Origin: Pseudodonghicola sp048268305 | GTDB taxonomy: Bacteria > Pseudomonadota > Alphaproteobacteria > Rhodobacterales > Rhodobacteraceae | Direction: 5' to 3' | DNA: 64,000 nucleotides | Assembly: GCF_048268305.1 (NCBI RefSeq) | Contig: NZ_JBLWVT010000007.1 | Location: 248,001-312,000 of the forward strand | Shown here: piece after piece, positions 22,898-31,668 of the stretch | Numbering within the stretch: the stretch's first letter is position 1 | Layout: the number at the start of each line of letters is the position of its first letter | The notes under the pieces: generated by a model | Database searches by the model: none | What the model was told of the DNA's origin: nothing | The model's input: the letters and a program-made list of their open reading frames with translations, nothing else | Translations under genes and position numbers: made by a program

Positions 22898-24681
22898 TCC
22901 GCACGCCGCTGCGCCCGCTGGCCCGCATCCTGCCGGCCCGCGCCAAGGGAGAGAATCCCGACGCCATCGAGCGCGAGAACATCCGCCGCCGTCACGCCGA
23001 GATGCAGGACCGGTCCCGCGTCCGTGCCGAGGGGCGGTTGCTTATGCTGGGCATGTTCTTCTTCTGTGCCTATGTGATCGTCGGTGGCCGTATGGCGCTG
23101 ATGGCCACCACCGAACCGGAAGAGCCGGTCGCCAGCCTGCCCGATGCCGCCATCGCCATGCAGCGCGCCGATATCGTCGACCGCGAAGGGCGGATCCTGG
23201 CCACCAATTTCGAGACCCATTCGCTTTATGCCCAGCCGCAGCAGATGGTCGATCCCGTCGCGGTCGCCAAGGGGCTGAAACGGATCTTCCCCGATCTCGA
23301 CGAAGACCGGATGATCGAGGATTTCACCGGCAAGCGAAAGTTCGTCTGGATCAAGAAGCGGATCAGCCCGGAACAGAAACAGGCGGTGCATGACCTGGGG
23401 GATCCCGGGTTGCTGTTCGGCCCGCGCGAGATGCGGCTTTACCCCAATGGCAAGCTCGCCGCCCATGTGCTGGGCGGCGCGGGGTTCGGCAAGGAAGGGG
23501 TGAACGCCGCCGAGGTGATCGGTGTCGCCGGGGTCGAGAAGCAATTCGACGACTACCTGCGGGATCCCTCGAACGGCGACAAGCCGCTGCAGCTTTCGAT
23601 CGATCTCACGGTGCAGGCCGCCGCCGAACAGGTGCTCGAAGGCGGCATGCGGTTGATGAATGCCAAGGGTGCCTCCTCGATCCTGATGGATGTGCATACC
23701 GGCGAGGTGATCTCGGTCGTCAGCCTGCCGGACTTCGACCCGAATGAGCGGCCCCGTCCGGCGCTGGACGGCGATCCGAGCGCGAGCCCGCTGTTCAACC
23801 GCGCGGTGCAGGGGGTCTATGAACTCGGCTCCACCTTCAAGATCTTCGCTGCCGCCCAAGCGCTCGACCTTGGGCTGGTGACGCCCGAGACGATCATCGA
23901 CACCTCGGGGCCGATGAAGGTCGGCGGCCACTTGATCGGCGAGTTCAACGGCAAGAACTATGGCAAGCTCAGCGTCAGCGACGTGATGGTCCACAGTTCG
24001 AACCGGGGCACCGGCCGGATCGCGCTGGAAATCGGCTCGGAACGGCAGAAGGCCTTTCTCGGCGCGCTGGGGATGTTCGATCCGACGCCGTTCGAGATTG
24101 TCGAGGCGCGTGGCGGTCAGCCGCTGATCCCGAAACGCTGGACCGATCTCAGCACGGTGACGATTTCCTATGGCCACGGGCTGTCGGCGAGCCCGATGCA
24201 CCTGGCGGCGGCCTATTCGACCATCGCCAATGGCGGCCATTACATCAGCCCGACGATTCTGCGGCGCGACGGGCCGCAGTATGGGCCCCGCGTGTTGTCG
24301 GAAGAGGCCGCGCGCGAGGCGCGCAAGATGCTGCGCGGAGTGGTGACACGTGGCACCGCCAGCTTTGGCGATGTCGAGGGCTATTCGGTCGGCGGCAAGA
24401 CCGGCACTGCCGACAAGCCGAAACCGCAGGGTGGCTATTATAAGGACAAGGTGATCGCCACCTTCGCGGCGATGTTCCCCACCAATGATCCGAAATACGT
24501 GCTGATCCTGACGCTTGACGAACCCCAGGTCGAGGCGCTGAAGGAAGAGCGCCGCACCGCCGGCTGGACCGCCGTGCCGGTCGCGGCCGAGATGATCCGC
24601 CGGCTCGCGCCGCTGCTGGGGCTGCGTCCTGACATTGAACAAAACCGGCAGGCTGCTATAACGCTGACGTCGTCGCATTGA
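22894..24681 (+). CDS. ftsI: septal peptidoglycan transpeptidase FtsI (PBP3)
   Basis: Class B penicillin-binding protein that crosslinks septal peptidoglycan with FtsW. 595 residues: a cytoplasmic N-terminus, one membrane helix at about 48-70, a pedestal domain (R-A-D-I-V-D-R-E-G-R-I-L-A-T-N), then the transpeptidase. The catalytic S313-T-F-K316, S368-S-N370 and a K-T-G motif in G-G-K-T-G-T-A near residue 500 are all present. Co-translated with ftsL (ATGA). Confidence 0.96.
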   Translation: MIRTPLRPLARILPARAKGENPDAIERENIRRRHAEMQDRSRVRAEGRLLMLGMFFFCAYVIVGGRMALMATTEPEEPVASLPDAAIAMQRADIVDREGRILATNFETHSLYAQPQQMVDPVAVAKGLKRIFPDLDEDRMIEDFTGKRKFVWIKKRISPEQKQAVHDLGDPGLLFGPREMRLYPNGKLAAHVLGGAGFGKEGVNAAEVIGVAGVEKQFDDYLRDPSNGDKPLQLSIDLTVQAAAEQVLEGGMRLMNAKGASSILMDVHTGEVISVVSLPDFDPNERPRPALDGDPSASPLFNRAVQGVYELGSTFKIFAAAQALDLGLVTPETIIDTSGPMKVGGHLIGEFNGKNYGKLSVSDVMVHSSNRGTGRIALEIGSERQKAFLGALGMFDPTPFEIVEARGGQPLIPKRWTDLSTVTISYGHGLSASPMHLAAAYSTIANGGHYISPTILRRDGPQYGPRVLSEEAAREARKMLRGVVTRGTASFGDVEGYSVGGKTGTADKPKPQGGYYKDKVIATFAAMFPTNDPKYVLILTLDEPQVEALKEERRTAGWTAVPVAAEMIRRLAPLLGLRPDIEQNRQAAITLTSSH

Positions 24682-24709
24682 CCGTCAGAAGGACCGGGTG
24701 AGGACAATC

Positions 24710-26209
24710 ATGGACAATTCCGCGAAGCCGCTCAGCCAGCTTGCCCTGACCGCGCGGGGTGGGCGCGACCCGGTGATCACGGGATTGGCGGTGGACAGCC
24801 GCGAGGTGAAGGAGGGCTATCTGTTCGCGGCCCTTCCCGGCACCAAGGTGCATGGCGGCAGCTTCATCGACTATGCCCTGCGGATGGGGGCGACGGCGAT
24901 CCTGACCGACGCGCGTGGTGCTGAAATCGCCGAGGCGGCGCTCGCCGGATCGGCGGCCGCGCTGGTGGTGGTCGAGGATCCGCGCCAGGCGCTGGCCTGT
25001 GCCGCGGCGCTCTGGTTCGGGGCGCAGCCCAGGGTGATGGCGGCGGTCACCGGCACCAACGGCAAGACCTCGGTCGCGACCTTCCTGCGCCAGATCTGGA
25101 TGGTTCTGGGGCATAAGGCGATCAACCTCGGCACCACCGGGGTCGAAGGCGCCTGGACCGCGCCCTTGCATCACACCACGCCCGAACCCATCACGCTCCA
25201 CCGTGCCCTGGCCGCCGCCGCCGCCGAGGGGGTGACCCATGCGGCGATGGAGGCCTCTTCCCACGGGCTGGACCAGCGCCGACTCGACGGGGTCGAGCTG
25301 ACCGCGGCGGGGTTCACCAATTTCACCCAGGATCACCTGGATTATCACGAGAGCTTCGAGGCCTATTTCGCGGCGAAGGCGGGTCTGTTCGGCCGGGTGC
25401 TGCCGCCCGAGGGCACGGCGGTGATCAACCTGGATGATCCCAAGGGGGCCGAGATGCGGGCGATCGCCATGGCGCGCGGTCAGGCGGTGCTGACCGTCGG
25501 ACATGCGGAGGGTGACCTGCGACTTCTGGGTCAACGCTTCGATTCGACCGGGCAGGATCTGCGTTTCGCCTGGGGCGGGCAGACCTATCAAGCGCGGCTC
25601 GATCTGATCGGCGGTTTCCAGGCGCAGAATGTGCTGCTGGCGGCCGGGCTTGCCATCGCCTGCGGCGAGGCGCCCGAGGCGGTGTTCCGCTCCCTGCCAG
25701 AGCTGACCACGGTGCGCGGCCGCATGCAGCTTGCGGCCACCCGCGACAATGGCGCTGCCGTCTTCGTCGATTTCGCCCATACCCCAGATGCCATTGCCAC
25801 CGCGCTGAAGGCGCTGCGGCCGCATGTGATGGGGCGGCTGATCGCCATCATCGGCGCCGGCGGCGACCGCGACCGCACCAAGCGGCCGCTGATGGGCGCG
25901 GCTGCGGTCGAGAACGCCGATCTGGTCTTTGTCACCGATGACAACCCGCGCAGCGAGGAACCGGCGTCGATCCGTGCCGCCGTGCTGGACGGCGCGCTCA
26001 GGGCCGGTGGCGAGGGCCGTGTCGTCGAGGTCGGTGACCGCGCCGAGGCGATCCTTAGGGGCGTTGATGCATTGCAACCCGGCGACGCGCTGCTGATCGC
26101 CGGCAAGGGCCATGAAACCGGCCAGATCGTGGGGGATGACGTGCTGCATTTCGATGATGCCGAACAGGCCAGCGTGGCGGTCGCCGCGCTTGACGGGCGG
26201 CCGGCATGA
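24710..26209 (+). CDS. murE: UDP-MurNAc-L-Ala-D-Glu:diaminopimelate ligase MurE
   Basis: Adds meso-diaminopimelate to the peptidoglycan precursor. 499 residues from the ATG at 24710 (the GTG at 24698 is an alternative; GAGG sits before the ATG). Walker loop T-G-T-N-G-K-T-S, T-T-P-E-P substrate loop, A-M-E-A-S-S-H-G-L, F-T-N-F-T-Q-D-H-L-D-Y-H, and the specificity motif D-N-P-R-S-E-E-P (DNPR binds diaminopimelate) are all visible. The 28-base gap after ftsI and ATGA overlap with murF keep it in the operon. Confidence 0.96.
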   Translation: MDNSAKPLSQLALTARGGRDPVITGLAVDSREVKEGYLFAALPGTKVHGGSFIDYALRMGATAILTDARGAEIAEAALAGSAAALVVVEDPRQALACAAALWFGAQPRVMAAVTGTNGKTSVATFLRQIWMVLGHKAINLGTTGVEGAWTAPLHHTTPEPITLHRALAAAAAEGVTHAAMEASSHGLDQRRLDGVELTAAGFTNFTQDHLDYHESFEAYFAAKAGLFGRVLPPEGTAVINLDDPKGAEMRAIAMARGQAVLTVGHAEGDLRLLGQRFDSTGQDLRFAWGGQTYQARLDLIGGFQAQNVLLAAGLAIACGEAPEAVFRSLPELTTVRGRMQLAATRDNGAAVFVDFAHTPDAIATALKALRPHVMGRLIAIIGAGGDRDRTKRPLMGAAAVENADLVFVTDDNPRSEEPASIRAAVLDGALRAGGEGRVVEVGDRAEAILRGVDALQPGDALLIAGKGHETGQIVGDDVLHFDDAEQASVAVAALDGRPA

Positions 26210-27618
26210 CCGCGCTCTGGACCGCGGCAGAGGCGGCGGCGGCCACCGGCGGCCGGGCGCAGGGCGACTGGTCGGTCACCGGCGTGTCGATCGACACCCG
26301 CACGCTCGAGGCGGGGGATCTCTTCGTGGCGCTCAAGGCCGCGCGCGATGGCCATGATTTCGTCGCGCAGGCGCTCGACGCCGGGGCGGGGGCGGCGCTG
26401 GTCAGCCATATCCCCGAAGGGCTGGCGCCGGATGCGCCGCTGCTGATCGTCGAGGATGTGCTGCAGGGGCTCGAGGCGCTGGGGGCGGCGGCCCGCGCCC
26501 GCACCGATGCGCGGGTGGTGGCGATCACCGGCTCGGTCGGCAAGACCTCGACCAAGGAGATGCTGCTGCGCGTCCTGTCCGACCAGGGCGCAACCCATGC
26601 CAGCGTGGCCAGTTATAACAACCACTGGGGCGTGCCGCTGACCCTGGCGCGGATGCCACGCAACACCGACTTCGCGGTGATCGAGATCGGCATGAACCAC
26701 CCGGGAGAGATCGCACCATTGACCCGGCAGACCCGGCCGCATGTGGCGCTGGTCACCACCGTGGCAGCGGCGCATCTGGAGGCCTTCGACAGCGTCGAGG
26801 ATATCGCCCGTGAAAAGGCCGCGATCCTCGACGGTCTGGAGCCGGGCGGGGTGGCGGTGCTGAACGCCGATCTCGACCAGTCGCCGATTCTTTTCGAGCA
26901 CGCCCGCGCCCTGGGGGTGACGGCCCTGGGCTTTGGCGTTCAGGCCCGTGACTATCGGCTGATCGGTGCCGAGGTCGACGGCGAGCAGACCGAGGTGCGC
27001 GCCGAGGCGCCCTTTGGCCCGGTGCTGTTCCGCCTCGCCACGCCGGGGCGTCATTTCGCGATGAACGCGCTTGGCGCGCTGGCCGCGGCCACGGCGCTCG
27101 GCGCCGATCCCTACAAGGTCCTCGACAGCCTGCCGCGCTGGTCGCCCTATCGTGGCCGCGGCGCTCGCGAGCTGATCGCGCTGGCGGGGGGAATTCTGAC
27201 GCTGCTCGACGATTCCTATAATGCCAACCCGGTTTCCATGGCCGCGGCATTGGCGGTCCTGGCGAGCGTCGCCCCGGAAGGCAAGGGCCGCCGCATCGCC
27301 TGCCTTGGCGACATGAAGGAACTGGGGCCGCAGGGGCCGGCGCTGCACGCGGGCCTCGCCTCGCTGCCCGCCATGGCCGCGATCGACACCGTCCATTGCA
27401 TCGGACCGCTGATGGAATCGCTGCATGCCGCGCTGCCGGAGCACAAGCGCGGGCTTCATTGCGCCACCAGCGCCGAATTCGCTGCCCGGCTGCCCGATTT
27501 GGTGCGGCCCGGCGATGTCCTGCTCGCCAAGGGGTCGCTCAGCATGGGGCTGGCGAAACTCGTTGACGCCCTGAGGGAAATCGGCCAAGGGGGCGCGGTT
27601 TCCGGTGACCGGACGTAA
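26206..27618 (+). CDS. murF: UDP-MurNAc-tripeptide:D-Ala-D-Ala ligase MurF
   Basis: Completes the UDP-MurNAc-pentapeptide. 470 residues with the Mur ligase three-domain layout: N-terminal G-V-S-I-D-T-R-T, Walker loop I-T-G-S-V-G-K-T-S-T-K-E, N-N-x-x-G-V-P-L-T, E-I-G-M-N-H-P-G-E-I, D-D-S-Y-N-A-N-P, and L-G-D-M-K-E-L-G. Overlaps murE by ATGA. Confidence 0.96.
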   Translation: MTALWTAAEAAAATGGRAQGDWSVTGVSIDTRTLEAGDLFVALKAARDGHDFVAQALDAGAGAALVSHIPEGLAPDAPLLIVEDVLQGLEALGAAARARTDARVVAITGSVGKTSTKEMLLRVLSDQGATHASVASYNNHWGVPLTLARMPRNTDFAVIEIGMNHPGEIAPLTRQTRPHVALVTTVAAAHLEAFDSVEDIAREKAAILDGLEPGGVAVLNADLDQSPILFEHARALGVTALGFGVQARDYRLIGAEVDGEQTEVRAEAPFGPVLFRLATPGRHFAMNALGALAAATALGADPYKVLDSLPRWSPYRGRGARELIALAGGILTLLDDSYNANPVSMAAALAVLASVAPEGKGRRIACLGDMKELGPQGPALHAGLASLPAMAAIDTVHCIGPLMESLHAALPEHKRGLHCATSAEFAARLPDLVRPGDVLLAKGSLSMGLAKLVDALREIGQGGAVSGDRT

Positions 27619-27635
27619 AGATAGGAACGGCTAAA

Positions 27636-28718
27636 ATGCTCTATTGGTTGACCGCGCTGTCGGACGGGGGGGATTTTTTCAACCTCTTTCGCTATATCAC
27701 CTTCCGCGCGGGCGGGGCGTTCCTGACGGCGCTGGTCTTCGGCTTCATGTTCGGCCGGCCGCTGATCGACGTGCTGCGACGCAAGCAGGGCAAGGGGCAG
27801 CCGATCCGCGATGATGGCCCGCAAAGCCATCTGTCCAAGGCCGGCACCCCGACCATGGGGGGCTTGCTGATCGTGGGTTCGCTGGTTACCGCGACGCTGC
27901 TCTGGGCCAGGCTCGACAATTCCTTCGTCTGGATGGTGCTCTTCGTGACGCTGGCCTTCGCGCTGATCGGGTTCTCCGACGATTACGCCAAGGTTTCCAA
28001 GCAGAACACCAAGGGGGTTTCGGGCAAGGTGCGGCTCGCCCTGGGCATCCTGATCGCGGTGATCGCCGCCTTCTGGGCGGAATGGACCCATCCGGCCGAT
28101 CTGCAGAACCAGCTTGCCCTGCCGGTGTTCAAGAACCTGCTGATCAACCTGGGCTATTTCTATGTGCCCTTCGTGGTGATCGTCATCGTCGGCGCCGCCA
28201 ATGCGGTGAACCTGACCGACGGGCTCGACGGGCTGGCGATCATGCCGGTGATGATCGCCGGCGGCACGCTGGGCATCATCGCCTATGCGGTGGGGCGGAT
28301 CGACTTTTCCGAATATCTCGATGTCCACTATGTCCCGGGCACCGGGGAGCTTCTGGTCTTCACCGCCGCCCTCTTCGGCGCCGGGCTCGGGTTTCTGTGG
28401 TACAACGCGCCGCCGGCGGCGGTCTTCATGGGCGACACCGGCAGCCTCGCCCTGGGGGGCGCGCTCGGCGCGATCGCCGTGGCGACCAAACACGAACTGG
28501 TCCTCGCCGTAGTCGGTGGCCTCTTCGTGGTCGAGGCGCTGAGCGTGATCATCCAGGTCCTCTATTTCAAGCGCACCGGTCGCCGCGTCTTCCTGATGGC
28601 GCCGATCCACCACCATTACGAGAAGAAGGGCTGGTCCGAACCCACCGTGGTGATCCGCTTCTGGATCATCTCGCTGATCCTGGCGATGATCGGGCTGGCC
28701 ACGCTCAAGGTGCGCTGA
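27636..28718 (+). CDS. mraY: phospho-MurNAc-pentapeptide translocase MraY
   Basis: Inner-membrane enzyme that makes lipid I from UDP-MurNAc-pentapeptide and undecaprenyl phosphate. 360 residues, about ten membrane helices. Family motifs are S-K-A-G-T-P-T-M-G-G (about 68), F-S-D-D-Y-A-K (the D-D pair at about 112), N-A-V-N-L-T-D-G-L-D-G-L (about 190), F-M-G-D-T-G-S-L-A-L-G and A-P-I-H-H-H-Y-E. It is the last dcw gene here; murD, ftsW and murG do not follow in this window. Confidence 0.97.
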   Translation: MLYWLTALSDGGDFFNLFRYITFRAGGAFLTALVFGFMFGRPLIDVLRRKQGKGQPIRDDGPQSHLSKAGTPTMGGLLIVGSLVTATLLWARLDNSFVWMVLFVTLAFALIGFSDDYAKVSKQNTKGVSGKVRLALGILIAVIAAFWAEWTHPADLQNQLALPVFKNLLINLGYFYVPFVVIVIVGAANAVNLTDGLDGLAIMPVMIAGGTLGIIAYAVGRIDFSEYLDVHYVPGTGELLVFTAALFGAGLGFLWYNAPPAAVFMGDTGSLALGGALGAIAVATKHELVLAVVGGLFVVEALSVIIQVLYFKRTGRRVFLMAPIHHHYEKKGWSEPTVVIRFWIISLILAMIGLATLKVR

Positions 28719-28741
28719 CCCCGCACCCCTCGGCAAAAAAG

Positions 28742-28773
28742 AAAAGGCGCGTGGTTTCCCGGCGCGCCTTTTT
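28742..28773. terminator. bidirectional Rho-independent terminator
   Basis: Stem AAAAGGCGCG (28742-28751) / CGCGCCTTTT (28763-28772) with an 11-base loop. It is flanked by T5 on the plus strand and by TTTTCTTTTTT on the minus strand, so it can end both the dcw transcript and the arsC transcript that converges from the right. Confidence 0.88.
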
Positions 28774-28776
28774 CGT

Positions 28777-28835
28777 CTTTTTCTAGCCCCAAATATCCCG
28801 GGGGGAGGCCGCAGGCCGTGGGGGGCAGAGCCCCC
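28777..28835 (-). repeat. composite hairpin/tail repeat, copy C
   Basis: Read on the minus strand: hairpin GGGGGC-tct-GCCCCC (28821-28835), second hairpin GGCC-tgc-GGCC (about 28807-28818), then CCCCCCGGGATATTTGGGGC and TAGAAAAAG. It lies 12 bases after the arsC stop, in the same orientation. Confidence 0.8.
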
Positions 28836-28847
28836 AGCGTCAGAGGT

Positions 28848-29192
28848 TCAAAGCAGCTCCAGCAGCTTTTCCGGCGGCCGGCCGATCACCGCGCGGTCGC
28901 CCTTGATCGCCAGCGGCCGTTCGATCAGCACCGGGTTCGCGGCCATCGCCGCCAGCAGCGTCTCATCGCTGTCGCTCGTCGACAGACCCAGCTCCTTGAA
29001 CCGTGGCTCCTTGGGGCGCATCATCTCGATCACCGGCGGATTGCCGAGCGCGGCGCGGGCTGCCTGCAGCTCCTCCAGGTTCGGAGCCTGCTCCAGGTAA
29101 CGGCGCAGATGCAGGTCGACGCCCCTGTCTTCCAGCAGCGCCAGCCCCTCGCGCGACTTCGAGCAACGCGGGTTATGCCAGTATTCGATCAT
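28848..29192 (-). CDS. arsC: ArsC-family arsenate reductase (glutaredoxin type)
   Basis: 114 residues with the ArsC/Spx thioredoxin-like fold. W-H-N-P-R-C-S-K-S-R-E carries the catalytic cysteine (C9) in the usual position. R-P-L-A-I-K-G-D-R-A-V-I-G-R-P-P-E matches the ArsC R-P-I-V-V-x-G-x-K-A-x-I-G-R-P-x-E block, including the arginines that bind arsenate. No arsenic operon genes (arsR, arsB/acr3) are nearby, so a general thiol-reductase role cannot be excluded. It begins 1 base into the end of pyrD (overlap 29189-29192). Confidence 0.88.
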   Translation of the reverse strand: MIEYWHNPRCSKSREGLALLEDRGVDLHLRRYLEQAPNLEELQAARAALGNPPVIEMMRPKEPRFKELGLSTSDSDETLLAAMAANPVLIERPLAIKGDRAVIGRPPEKLLELL

Positions 29193-30247
29193 AGCCAGTC
29201 CTCTCTTGCGGTGCCTACGGCTTGGGTGACAGTTTCGAACCCGTCGCGGGCGAGAAGCGCATCGAGCCCCCGGGCGATCTGCGCGACAAGCCCCATGCCC
29301 TGATAGATCAGCGCGGTATAGAGCTGCACGGCGCAGGCGCCGGCGCGGATCTTGGCATAGGCGTCCTCGGCCGAGGCGATGCCGCCGACCCCGATCAGCG
29401 GGATTTGCCCCCCGGTCATCAGGCTGAGCCGGGCCAGCACCCGGGTCGATTTCTCGAACAGCGGCGCACCGGAGAGGCCACCGGCCTGATCGCGATGCGG
29501 GCTTTGCAGCCCCTCGCGCGACAGGGTGGTATTGGTGGCGATGATCGCATCGACGCCTGTGTCGCGGGCGGCCTCGGCGATGTCGGCGATCTCGGCCTCG
29601 GTCAGGTCGGGGGCGATCTTCAGGAAGATCGGAATGGGGCGCTCGAGCGCATCGCGGGCCGCCATCACGCCGGACAGCAGCGCGGTCAGCGCCGCCTTGC
29701 CCTGCAGATCGCGCAGCTTCTCGGTATTGGGGGAGGAGACGTTGACCGTGGCGAAATCAAGCGCGGCGCCGCAATGGCTCAGTACCCGGGCGAAATCGCC
29801 GGCGCGGTCGTCGCTGTCCTTGTTGGCGCCGAGGTTGAGGCCGACGGGCAGGGTCCGCGGCCGGGCCTTCAGCCGGGGCAGCACCGCCTCCATCCCGCCG
29901 TTGTTGAAGCCGAAGCGGTTGATCGCGGCGCGGTCCTGATCCAGCCGGAACAGGCGCGGCTTGGGGTTGCCGGGTTGCGGCCGGGGGGTGATGGCGCCGA
30001 CCTCGAGAAAGCCGAAGCCGCAGCGTGCCAACGGGGCGAGCGCCTCGGCGTTCTTGTCGAGCCCGGCGGCCAGCCCGATGGGATTGGCCAGATCGAGCCC
30101 GGCCAGCCGCGTCCTGAGACGGGGCGAGGTGATCGGGCCGGGGCCGGGAACCAGCCCGGCATTCAGCGCCTTGAGCGACAGCCCATGCGCGACCTCGGGG
30201 TCGAAACGGTGCAGGATCGCAAGCCCGGCGCGGTCGATCAGCCTCAT
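29189..30247 (-). CDS. pyrD: dihydroorotate dehydrogenase (quinone), class 2
   Basis: Fourth step of pyrimidine synthesis: oxidises dihydroorotate to orotate, passing electrons to quinone through FMN; peripherally membrane-bound. 352 residues. It has the class 2 N-terminal helical extension (F-D-P-E-V-A-H-G-L-S-L), G-L-A-A-G-L-D-K-N-A-E-A for FMN and substrate, N-R-F-G-F-N-N, N-L-G-A-N-K-D-S, and the catalytic serine region N-V-S-S-P-N-T. Start ATG 30245-30247 overlaps the DUF952 stop. Confidence 0.96.
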   Translation of the reverse strand: MRLIDRAGLAILHRFDPEVAHGLSLKALNAGLVPGPGPITSPRLRTRLAGLDLANPIGLAAGLDKNAEALAPLARCGFGFLEVGAITPRPQPGNPKPRLFRLDQDRAAINRFGFNNGGMEAVLPRLKARPRTLPVGLNLGANKDSDDRAGDFARVLSHCGAALDFATVNVSSPNTEKLRDLQGKAALTALLSGVMAARDALERPIPIFLKIAPDLTEAEIADIAEAARDTGVDAIIATNTTLSREGLQSPHRDQAGGLSGAPLFEKSTRVLARLSLMTGGQIPLIGVGGIASAEDAYAKIRAGACAVQLYTALIYQGMGLVAQIARGLDALLARDGFETVTQAVGTAREDWL

Positions 30248-30591
30248 TGCATCTGCTCCGGGAATTGGTGGTGGCCCTCGACCAGCGGCAGCGGCGCGGA
30301 CCAGAGCACATCGGCGAGGCGCAGCGGGCGATAGAGATGCGGGAAGAGCGCGCCACCGCGCGAGACCTCCCATGTCAGCGCCTCGCCCATCGCCTCGGCC
30401 GCGCAGGCCAGCAGCACCAGCCCTTCGGCCCCGGAGAAATGTTTGGCTGCCGTTTCGGCCGCCTGTTCGGCGGTGGAGAAATGGACGAAACCGTCCGCGA
30501 CATCCACCGGCGCACCCGTGGTCTCACCCGCGGCTTGCAGGGCGGCCCATTCATCGGCACGGAAAATCTTGTAGATCAGCATGGGGATCAT
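30244..30591 (-). CDS. DUF952 family protein
   Basis: 115 residues starting at 30591 (an alternative ATG is three codons on, at 30582). Family features are the opening I-Y-K-I-F-R-A-D-E-W, D-V-A-D-G-F-V-H-F-S-T-A-E-Q, L-V-L-L-A-C, and F-P-H-L-Y-R-P-L near the end. DUF952 has a small ART-like fold of unknown function, often encoded beside pyrD in alphaproteobacteria. The stop overlaps the pyrD start by ATGA. Confidence 0.88.
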   Translation of the reverse strand: MIPMLIYKIFRADEWAALQAAGETTGAPVDVADGFVHFSTAEQAAETAAKHFSGAEGLVLLACAAEAMGEALTWEVSRGGALFPHLYRPLRLADVLWSAPLPLVEGHHQFPEQMQ

Positions 30592-30634
30592 CTGCCGGGG
30601 AATGACGCCACGGTCAATCCCCGGCAGGCGCGGG

Positions 30635-30871
30635 TTACATCCAGCGGGCGCAGCGGCGCTGGATTTGCGGGATGATCACATAGACCATGCAGGCCACGAT
30701 GATCGGCACCATGACCAGATTGCGCTGCCAGATTTCCCAATCCCGGGTCAGCGGGATCAGCGCATAGAGCAGCACGGTGACCAGCGGGTAGACGCCGCAG
30801 AAGACGAAGAGCGCGAAGCGGAACCGCGACGGGCGCCGCGTCAGCTGGGGAGGAGGAGAGGTGGTGGACAT
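30635..30871 (-). CDS. small membrane protein with two helices, divergent from TetR
   Basis: 78 residues: a soluble proline-rich start (MSTTSPPPQLTRR), hydrophobic stretches at about 18-40 and 48-67, and a basic end (R-R-C-A-R-W-M). I recognise no family. The ATG at 30869-30871 is preceded by GAGGG. The promoter lies against a TetR-type palindrome at 30902-30917, so this gene is the probable target of the TetR regulator. Confidence 0.65.
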   Translation of the reverse strand: MSTTSPPPQLTRRPSRFRFALFVFCGVYPLVTVLLYALIPLTRDWEIWQRNLVMVPIIVACMVYVIIPQIQRRCARWM

Positions 30872-30901
30872 CGGGTTTCCCTCTGGATTTCCCTTTAATG
30901 A

Positions 30902-30917
30902 AACGGAACGTTCCGTT
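30902..30917. promoter_or_regulatory. perfect 16-bp palindrome, probable TetR operator
   Basis: AACGGAACGTTCCGTT is its own reverse complement. It sits between the divergent starts at 30871 (membrane protein) and 30955 (TetR), where autoregulating TetR repressors bind. Confidence 0.7.
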
Positions 30918-30954
30918 AGTATGTGCCCGACCGGAGGAAAGTAAAGGGGCGGGC

Positions 30955-31551
30955 ATGGCAAAAAGTGACGAGGGCGACGCATGTGCCGGAAAACGCGGCT
31001 CGATCGGTGCGCGGCGTAATCCGGCGACCGAGGCGGCGATTCTGGACGCAGCGGCAGAGATCGTCGAGGACGGCGGTATCGGCGCGTTGACGATGGAGGC
31101 GGTGGCACGCCGGGCACGGGCGGGCAAGGCGACGGTCTATCGCTGGTGGCCGACGCGCGGCGCGCTGCTGCTGGCTGTTTATGAACGGCAGAAGCAGATC
31201 GGCGCCTTTCCGGACACCGGCACGCTCGAAGGCGATGTCGCGGCGGTGCTGCGGCTGCTCTTCGCGCATTGGGGCCGGCCGGAGGGTGCGGTCTTTCGCC
31301 ATATCATCGCCGCAGCCCAGAGCGATCCGGACCTGGCCGAGGCCTTGGAGGCCTATCGGCAAGAGCGGCTGGAGAGCCTGATGCAGGTGATCGGCCGCAC
31401 CGCCGCCCGCGGCGAACTGGCCGAAGATGTTTCCGCCGCTGACATGGCCAGCGCGGTCATGGCCATGGCCTGGCTGCATCTCTTGACCGGACATCTCGAT
31501 GCCGACCCCGTTGCCCTGGCGCGGGTGCTGGTGCGAGGCTGGGGTCAATAG
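30955..31551 (+). CDS. TetR/AcrR-family repressor
   Basis: 198 residues from the ATG at 30955. A longer frame begins at 30898, but its first codons run through the operator palindrome. HTH: E-A-A-I-L-D-A-A-A-E-I-V-E-D-G-G-I-G-A-L-T-M-E-A-V-A-R-R-A-R then A-G-K-A-T-V-Y-R-W-W. The C-terminal ligand domain (about 75-198) is helical and of the TetR_C_16/11 kind. It is divergent from the small membrane protein gene. Confidence 0.9.
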   Translation: MAKSDEGDACAGKRGSIGARRNPATEAAILDAAAEIVEDGGIGALTMEAVARRARAGKATVYRWWPTRGALLLAVYERQKQIGAFPDTGTLEGDVAAVLRLLFAHWGRPEGAVFRHIIAAAQSDPDLAEALEAYRQERLESLMQVIGRTAARGELAEDVSAADMASAVMAMAWLHLLTGHLDADPVALARVLVRGWGQ

Positions 31552-31668
31552 CGGAGGTCAGCCGGCCAAGAGTTCCAGCAACCGAGAGGTATCGGCTGAA
31601 AGCCGTTGACCTGGGATTCGGCTGCCCCGATCATGATGATCGTTTCAGGCTGAAAAGGGGGGCGAAAC

